Positions 58,780 to 64,000 of a stretch of DNA of 64,000 nucleotides are shown here, in pieces. The notes under the pieces were generated by a model. It was not told where the DNA came from, did not search any database, and saw only the letters and a program-made list of their open reading frames with translations. Each line of letters opens with the position of its first letter. Position 1 is the stretch's first letter. The translations under genes and the position numbers were made by a program. This DNA comes from Clavibacter sp. VKM Ac-2873 (GTDB taxonomy: Bacteria; Actinomycetota; Actinomycetes; Actinomycetales; Microbacteriaceae), in NCBI RefSeq assembly GCF_015351075.1, contig NZ_JADKRS010000007.1:20334-84333 (forward strand), given 5' to 3'.

Positions 58780-58929
58780 ATGACCGTCGCCCTCGACCTA
58801 CTGGCGCAGCTCACGACCGGCTGGTTCGCGGCGATCGTCCTCGCGGCCTGCGCCGTGGCGCTCACGTCGGCCAGGGCGACCCTGCACATCCGGTGCAATC
58901 CGAGGGGCGCGGGCCCCTTCCGGCCGTGA
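58780..58929 (+). CDS. Possible 49-residue membrane peptide
   Basis: ATG at 58780 reads MTVALDLLAQLTTGWFAAIV… with one strong hydrophobic helix (about 13-32) and a basic tail ending GAGPFRP. No good ribosome site was found. Small one-helix proteins near transporters are common, but this one is weakly supported. Confidence 0.35.
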   Translation: MTVALDLLAQLTTGWFAAIVLAACAVALTSARATLHIRCNPRGAGPFRP

Positions 58930-59124
58930 CCACGCACCCGGTGGGGTGACGCGATGCGAGAGCGCCGCGTCCCGCCGGGCGGTGGAGATGACGGGTGACG
59001 CGACCGGCGACACCGCCCCGGGACTCACCCGGTATATACACTCCGAGTATGCTGTCGTAGGACACGGAGCTGATGACCAGCTCACCCGACCGCTGAGACA
59101 GCGCATATGACGAGGACCGCGATC

Positions 59125-59355
59125 ATGACCAAGCGCACACGCCTGTTCCCCACGAGCAGCCGGACACGGACCCGGAGCACCCGGCCATGGTTCTACGCCG
59201 CCGGGGCCAGCGGCCTCGTGGCCGTCGCCATGCAGCTCGTGATCGGCCTGGTAGCTCCTGCCGTCTTCACGGCGTGCACGCTCCTCCTCGGAGCCATCGG
59301 CGTGGCGCACGGAACGGGTGGGAGCCGGAGCCGGTCCATGCGACGGATCATCTGA
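59125..59355 (+). CDS. Small two-helix membrane protein
   Basis: The protein is 76 residues from an ATG 8 bases after GAGGA. An Arg/Thr/Ser-rich N-terminus precedes two adjacent helices (residues about 25-62), and the C-terminus is Arg/Ser-rich. A GTATATACAC word about 90 bases upstream resembles the candidate PadR operator at 48874, which hints at shared control. Function unknown. Confidence 0.55.
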   Translation: MTKRTRLFPTSSRTRTRSTRPWFYAAGASGLVAVAMQLVIGLVAPAVFTACTLLLGAIGVAHGTGGSRSRSMRRII

Positions 59356-59630
59356 CGCGTGGAGCGACGCTGTCGAGTCGCCAGCCGCCCCGGCCTCGCG
59401 CTCGGACCAGGGCGGCCGTGACGCGCCGGCATCCCCCATCTGGTGATGATCACCCGCTTCGCGCTTTCCATGCGTTCACCTTCGCCAGCATTTCCTCACC
59501 AGTCAAGGGTGAAATCGGTATGAGACCGACCTCCTAGCCACAGAGCGCTGGTAGAAAGGTGCACGGAGCGCGGCGGCCGATTCTGCTCATCCGGCCGCTT
59601 GATCACATGAGGAAATCAGAATGGACTGCG

Positions 59631-60092
59631 ATGGCACTGAGGATCACTGCTTTCCTCGCCGATTCGGCGGAAGCGGGCAATGGGAAGCTGTATGTGCTCG
59701 GAGCGGGCTGGGACACCCTCACGGTGTCGGCGTTCCCACTGGTCCAGCCGCGCGTCGCCGTCGGCGTTATCGTCCACGTCGGCTGGAACGACACGGAGGT
59801 CGAGCATGACGTCGGGTTGCGCCTCGAGACGGAGGACGGCCAGGCCGTGCCGATCGGCACGCAGGCGGGCGAGCACGGCCCGGAGCCGATCATCCAGATA
59901 GGGCAGCGTTTCGTCACCGGGCGCCATTCGCTCTTGAGCGCTGGCGACGACCAGACCTACCCCATCACCTTCACGATCAACAACCTCAGGATCGATCGCA
60001 GCGGCGGCTACTCCTGGGCCATCTTCGTCGACCAGGAGCTCGCCGCGCGTCTCCCCATGCGGATCCTGAAGGACCCCGCCGTCGGGTCGTGA
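59631..60092 (+). CDS. DUF6941-like family protein
   Basis: The protein is 153 residues from the ATG at MALRITAFLADSAEAGNGKL. The opening ITAFLADSAEAGNGKLYVLG followed by GWDTLTVSAFPLVQPRVAVG is characteristic of a small actinobacterial family of unknown function (DUF6941-type). It is all-beta in outline and has no signal peptide. An earlier in-frame ATG (59607) exists. It is a single gene, convergent with the second LuxR regulator. Confidence 0.75.
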   Translation: MALRITAFLADSAEAGNGKLYVLGAGWDTLTVSAFPLVQPRVAVGVIVHVGWNDTEVEHDVGLRLETEDGQAVPIGTQAGEHGPEPIIQIGQRFVTGRHSLLSAGDDQTYPITFTINNLRIDRSGGYSWAIFVDQELAARLPMRILKDPAVGS

Positions 60093-60144
60093 GCGCCAGC
60101 CGCCGACCGCGGCCATCGGGCCCGGGGACAGCCGACCCCGCCCA

Positions 60145-61734
60145 TCAGAGCTTGGCAGCGAATTTCAGGGCTTGCTGGCGCGTGTGGACGCCCAGCTTGC
60201 GATAGACGGATGCCATGTGGGTCTTGGCCGTGTTCCGTGAGATGTGCAGCGCAGCCGCGATGTCGCCGGCGTTGGCGTATCGATGCAGGGCTTCGAGCAC
60301 CTCCCGCTCCCGTCGGGTCAGCTGGACGACACGTGGCACGGGGAACACCTCCGTGGACACGCGCGGCAGGCCCAGGCGCCCGGACAACGCCTCGCGGAGC
60401 CCGCTCGGCGCGTTGACGAGGGCATTGACCGCACCCGTCCTCCGTACCAAGCACTCCAGCTGCGCGATCTCCGTCTGGTCGGCGGGGGGCTCGGCAGCGA
60501 CCGACATGTGGGAGATCGCCAGCTGCAGCACCTCCCACGAGGGGTAGGTGGGGGCCCGCGGCCCGCGCCTCTGAAGCGCCTCGTCGAGGTGGCGCTCCGC
60601 CCGCGGCTGATCCCCGCGGAGGATCTCCAAGCGCACGAGCGGGTCGACCATGGGACCGCAGTGGACGGAAAGACCGGGGGTGTTCAGGACGTCCTGCGCT
60701 GCGGCGAGGTCACCCGAGGCCTCGTAGAGGTCGGCCAGATCCGCACGCAGCTGCTCCCCTGCGTAGGCAGCGGGGCGCGACAGCGACCGGTGGCCGGTGA
60801 GGGTCCTCTCGAGCTCCCGGGCACCATCACGGGCGTTCCCGCTGAGGAGGGCGCGCTGGGCGACCAGGTGGACCGCGATCCACCAGAGGGAGCTCTGGCG
60901 GATGGGTTCGTCGACGGCGGCGATCACCGCGTCCAGACCGTCGAGATCGACGGCGCCGACGGCGATGAGACCGCGGGCCAGGATGCCGACGCTCGCGTAG
61001 ACGTCGGCGAGCACGCCCGGCTCATGAGGACGGGTGCCCGCCCAGTCCGCGATGGCGTCGGCAGCCCGCACGTAGTCGTGGCAGAGCGCATGCGCCAGCG
61101 CGATCATGTTGCCGAGATGGACGCCCGCAGGGTGCCAGCCCCAGTCACGGCTCCATCTGTACCCTTCCTCGAAGAGAGCCGCGGCCTCGTGCCGGTGACC
61201 GGCGAGCAGCTTCGACAACCCGCCGAGGATGAACACCTCAGGCAGGATGTCCGGGAACCCGTCGCGGTCGTCAGCCTCGTCGACCTTGACGCAGATCTCA
61301 TCGACCAGCGCGGCGGACTCCGCGAAGCGGCCGAGGACGTTCAGGTCCTGGATGTGGGCGCACAGCACCGCGATCACGTCACGGGTGGCCGGCCGCTGCT
61401 GGGCACCCACCCAGCGCACGTAGGCCTGCGTGCTGATGCCGGTGAGCATCGCGAGGGATCGCCCCCGGGCGTGGGCGAGGTCGCGTGCGACCAGGTACCG
61501 CGGGTGCGCATGCAGGCGCTCGTCGGGCATCAGCTGGAGCGCGCGCTCCACGGCGGGCTGGTTGACGAGGAGATCCCTGAAGAACCTCGTGTCCGCCAGC
61601 ATCTCGAGGTCCGCCCAGCGCCCCTCCTCCGCCGCGGACATCCAGAGGGTCTCGATCTCGACGCCGGGGTCTTCGTCACCGGTGGCAAGGGGTGGGCCGG
61701 AAAGACCTCGTGCTTCGCCTGCCTCGTTCACCAT
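60145..61734 (-). CDS. Large LuxR-family regulator (TPR-like sensor, C-terminal HTH), second copy
   Basis: The protein is 529 residues from ATG. Helical TPR-like repeats fill the first 450 residues. The C-terminal helix-turn-helix is QLTRREREVLEALHRYANAG, then ALHISRNTAKTHMASVYRKL, ending HTRQQALKFAAKL. It is similar to the regulator at 44072 in length, layout and helix-turn-helix (EREVLxAL; SxNTAKxHxxSxYRKLG), so the two are paralogues. It is a single gene. The target is unknown; the DUF6941 gene and envelope genes nearby are candidates. Confidence 0.85.
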   Translation of the reverse strand: MVNEAGEARGLSGPPLATGDEDPGVEIETLWMSAAEEGRWADLEMLADTRFFRDLLVNQPAVERALQLMPDERLHAHPRYLVARDLAHARGRSLAMLTGISTQAYVRWVGAQQRPATRDVIAVLCAHIQDLNVLGRFAESAALVDEICVKVDEADDRDGFPDILPEVFILGGLSKLLAGHRHEAAALFEEGYRWSRDWGWHPAGVHLGNMIALAHALCHDYVRAADAIADWAGTRPHEPGVLADVYASVGILARGLIAVGAVDLDGLDAVIAAVDEPIRQSSLWWIAVHLVAQRALLSGNARDGARELERTLTGHRSLSRPAAYAGEQLRADLADLYEASGDLAAAQDVLNTPGLSVHCGPMVDPLVRLEILRGDQPRAERHLDEALQRRGPRAPTYPSWEVLQLAISHMSVAAEPPADQTEIAQLECLVRRTGAVNALVNAPSGLREALSGRLGLPRVSTEVFPVPRVVQLTRREREVLEALHRYANAGDIAAALHISRNTAKTHMASVYRKLGVHTRQQALKFAAKL

Positions 61735-62414
61735 CGTCGCTCCTCGGTCTGCGTGCTCTCCAGGCGGGACACGTCTCCTTGATAGACCGAATCCGAGCCG
61801 GGTACTCCGCGCCGAAGCCAGTCGGCCCGCTTGTCGGGAAATCCGATCTAACCGTCGATGAACATTCCGCGCCGAGGGCCAGGACCGCCTTCGTGGGGCT
61901 ACCCGAGCTCAATGGATACGGAGCGTGCATCTGCATCGGGAGCCTACCTGATATGCGGAGAAAGCCTTATCCAGTAGCCGAGTTAGGACCCAAATCATCC
62001 TCGGATAGTACTCGCCTCATACTCGTACTACTTAGATTTGTGACGATAGGGAGTGCATTGTCGTCGCAGAACGTTTGACGTGATTTTAATTCGTACACCA
62101 ATGCCTAGTGCCCTCGTCGATCCCTGCAGGCGCCTTCGCTGCGGATCCGCCGCAGGCGCGCCTGGGCGGATGGGGCGGATGGGGCGCTCCGCCCCGAAGG
62201 TGGTGCGGGGCGCTCCCCGCTCGCCCCGCACCAACCGGGTCGGCAACCCCGGTTCGGAGCGTCGCGGAGTCCGAGGGGACCCCCAGCGATCGCTCCCCCG
62301 GCCGGCAACCCGGCCAGGCCTGGCTCCCGCCGGGCGGCCGTCGGGGGACGGTCGCCTGGCGGGAGGTCTCCTGCGTCGCGGTCGGAGCTCCGCCGCGACG
62401 AGTCATGGTGTGTA
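61735..62414. other. Non-coding region: AT-rich stretch then hairpin-dense GC-rich stretch
   Basis: 61940-62105 is unusually AT-rich for this window. 62130-62400 is packed with overlapping short inverted repeats (GGCGCTCCGCC, GCGGGGCGCTCCCCGC, CCGGCCGG, CCCGCCGGGCGG). Frames across it are Arg/Pro-rich and unconvincing. It could be an origin, a transfer origin, or an insertion scar. Confidence 0.5.
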
Positions 62415-62891
62415 TCAGCCCACCGCGCCCACGCCGCGGAGGACGCAACGCACGTCGTCCGGTGCATCGAAGGCGACCCCGACACGCCAATCCGCGGACG
62501 CCTGGCCCGCGACCACGACCCTCGTCTCGCCCGTCGCGAGCACGGTCGCGCTGGGGGTGGAGAAGAACGCGGTGACCTCGTAGGCGGCATCCGAGCTCGA
62601 GACGTTGGAAACTGTTCCCGTCATCGCCCAGCCGTCGTCGGTCTGGACGCATCCGGTCACGTTCGTCAGCTTCCGCGCTTCGGAGTCGTTCGCCACGTCG
62701 TAGGGCACGTCCCCGGCGCTGGTCGCCCCTTCCGGGAGCCCCTGGGCGGGGAAGATCGGCGAGGCCTGCGCGGATGGCGACACGACGGGCGTGTGCTCAT
62801 CAGGGATGGCATACCCCGTGCAGCCCGCGAGGAGGCTCGAGAGCACCAACGCGCTCATGAGGGCGACGGAGGTCGATGTGCGCTGGGACAT
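62415..62891 (-). CDS. Secreted lipoprotein, unknown function
   Basis: The protein is 158 residues from ATG with AGGAAG upstream. The lipobox LLAGC places the lipidated Cys at residue 24. The mature part has a Pro/Ser linker followed by a beta-sandwich-like domain with CVQTDDGWAMTGTVSN and WRVGVAFDAPDDVRCVL, an FxLYD-like pattern with one Cys pair. It is a single gene between the hairpin-rich region and a surface-protein gene on the same strand. Confidence 0.75.
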   Translation of the reverse strand: MSQRTSTSVALMSALVLSSLLAGCTGYAIPDEHTPVVSPSAQASPIFPAQGLPEGATSAGDVPYDVANDSEARKLTNVTGCVQTDDGWAMTGTVSNVSSSDAAYEVTAFFSTPSATVLATGETRVVVAGQASADWRVGVAFDAPDDVRCVLRGVGAVG

Positions 62892-63007
62892 GGGCGGCTT
62901 CCTTTCTTCATGGGGTGGAGAGTGGCGGCCCCTCCGGGACACGAGAGTGACCGCCACCCGGTCGGCACCTCAGCCCGGTGACGAGTTCGGGCTGAGGTGG
63001 TCTGAGC

Positions 63008-64000
63008 TCACGGCGCGTCCTGGCGGCGACGGCGGACCGTCATCAGCACGCCCCCGAGGAGCAGCAGGAGCAGGCCGCCCGCGAGGATGCCGGCCGTGCC
63101 CTCCGAACCCGTGAAGGGCAGCGACCCGAGGAAGGGCGGCGTCCCGGGAACCGGCGGCTCGACGAGGATGGGCGGGACGCCCACCTGGACGGTCGACGGC
63201 GGGGACTCGACCCGGGGGCCGGTAGGCGGCGTTCCCGACGAGCTCGCGGTGTTCGCCAGCACGCCGTTGCGGAGATCCGCCTCGGTCACCGCGTAGGTCG
63301 CCGTCGCGGTCGTCCTCTCGCCCGGAGCCAGCGTGCGCGTCGGGTAGGAGATCTCCGACAGCTCTCCCGTACCCGAGAACTCCCCCTCGTCGACCGTCAC
63401 GTCGGTGAGGGTCACGTTGCCGGTGTTCGTGATGAGGAACGAGTAGGTGATGACCTGCCCGGCTGCCGTCACGTCGGTACGGTCGGCGGTCTTCACCGTG
63501 GACAGGCCGGGCTCGGGATCACCCGGGTACTCGACCGTCGACGGCGGTGAGGTCGGCGGCGGTGTGTCGCCGGGCGGGGTGCCCGTGGCGGTCGCCGAGT
63601 TGGTGACCTTCCCCGCGTCGATGTCGGCCTGCGTCAGGGTGTAGGTCGCGGTGGCCGTGGTCTGCTCGCCGGGCGCCAGCGTGCGCGTCGGGTAGGAGAT
63701 CTCGGACAGCGTCCCGGTCCCCGAGAACGCCGCCTCGTCGACGGTGACGTCGGTGAGGGTCGTGTTGCCCGTGTTCGTGATGACGAAGGAGTAGGTGACC
63801 TCCTGACCCACCGTGAACGACTCGGCGTCGTTGGGCGAAGCCGACTTGACGACGGTGATGCCCGGAGCCGGATCGATCGTGACCGTCGTATCCGACGGCG
63901 GGGTTTCCAGCACCGGGGTGCCGCCCGGAGGCGTCCCCGCACCCGTCGCCGCGTTATCGACCCTGCCCGCATCCACATCCGCCTGCGTGACCACATACGA
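63008..64000 (-). CDS. LPXTG-anchored surface protein with DUF7507-type repeats (partial)
   Basis: At least 331 codons are visible; the start lies beyond the window. Repeats of about 115 residues (VKSASPNDAESFTVGQEVTY, SFVITNTGNTTLTDVTVDEA, SYPTRTLAPGEQTTATATYT, then the near-identical next unit) precede a Pro-rich stalk and a complete sorting signal: LPFTG, a hydrophobic helix, and a VRRRRQDAP tail. It would be wall-anchored by a sortase. Unlike the two surface proteins at the left end it has a canonical motif. Its sortase is not in the window unless the protein at 1918 is active. Confidence 0.9.
   Translation of the reverse strand, partial: SYVVTQADVDAGRVDNAATGAGTPPGGTPVLETPPSDTTVTIDPAPGITVVKSASPNDAESFTVGQEVTYSFVITNTGNTTLTDVTVDEAAFSGTGTLSEISYPTRTLAPGEQTTATATYTLTQADIDAGKVTNSATATGTPPGDTPPPTSPPSTVEYPGDPEPGLSTVKTADRTDVTAAGQVITYSFLITNTGNVTLTDVTVDEGEFSGTGELSEISYPTRTLAPGERTTATATYAVTEADLRNGVLANTASSSGTPPTGPRVESPPSTVQVGVPPILVEPPVPGTPPFLGSLPFTGSEGTAGILAGGLLLLLLGGVLMTVRRRRQDAP

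Overview
The window is a high-GC actinobacterial segment, and it most resembles a virulence plasmid of a plant-pathogenic Microbacteriaceae (Clavibacter, Curtobacterium or Rathayibacter type). Three things point there: an actinobacterial Rep protein with primase-like motifs, a ParA/ribbon-helix-helix partition pair, and a set of secreted plant-attack enzymes that includes two Pat-1/Chp-type chymotrypsin-like proteases. The genus is inferred from gene content, not from a marker gene. No rRNA, tRNA, CRISPR array or intact insertion sequence is visible. Both window ends cut genes, a GAF protein on the left and an LPXTG surface protein on the right.

Layout. 1-9.6 kb holds a GAF protein, a membrane-anchored DsbA-like protein, and a sortase-like protein with two large repeat-containing surface proteins whose 3' ends are a recent 594-bp duplication. 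10-20.4 kb is the plasmid core: partition genes, Rep protein, candidate iterons, small DNA-binding and OB-fold-like genes, with a metalloprotease and a Pat-1-like protease set among them. 20.8-31.7 kb is the secretome region: a polyester hydrolase/cutinase next to a TetR regulator, an AAA ATPase, a V8/trypsin-like protease, a pair of related uncharacterised secreted proteins, a GH54 arabinofuranosidase with ricin-type lectin domains, and a PL3 pectate lyase. 31.7-42.9 kb is a patchwork of plasmid-stability and possible defence genes: a truncated ParB-like protein, a broken Fic gene with a VbhA-like antitoxin, a toxin-antitoxin-SecB-like chaperone module, a three-gene operon with a membrane protein, a frameshifted DUF4062 gene, a second Pat-1-like protease and a MarR regulator.

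43-61.7 kb reads as an envelope-stress and antimicrobial-resistance island: a DsbA-like lipoprotein, a LuxR regulator, Lsr2, a PadR regulator divergent from an ABC transporter, an MprF-like protein, a two-component system, a second ABC transporter, a DUF6941 protein and a second LuxR regulator. 61.7-64 kb is a hairpin-rich non-coding stretch, a lipoprotein and the 3' end of an LPXTG adhesin.

Working together, the secreted proteases, cutinase, arabinofuranosidase and pectate lyase would attack plant polymers and proteins. The ABC/MprF/two-component block would protect against cationic peptides or antibiotics. Lsr2 could silence the acquired genes. Much of the 31-40 kb block shows decay: frameshifts at homopolymer tracts, one nonsense codon and truncated copies.
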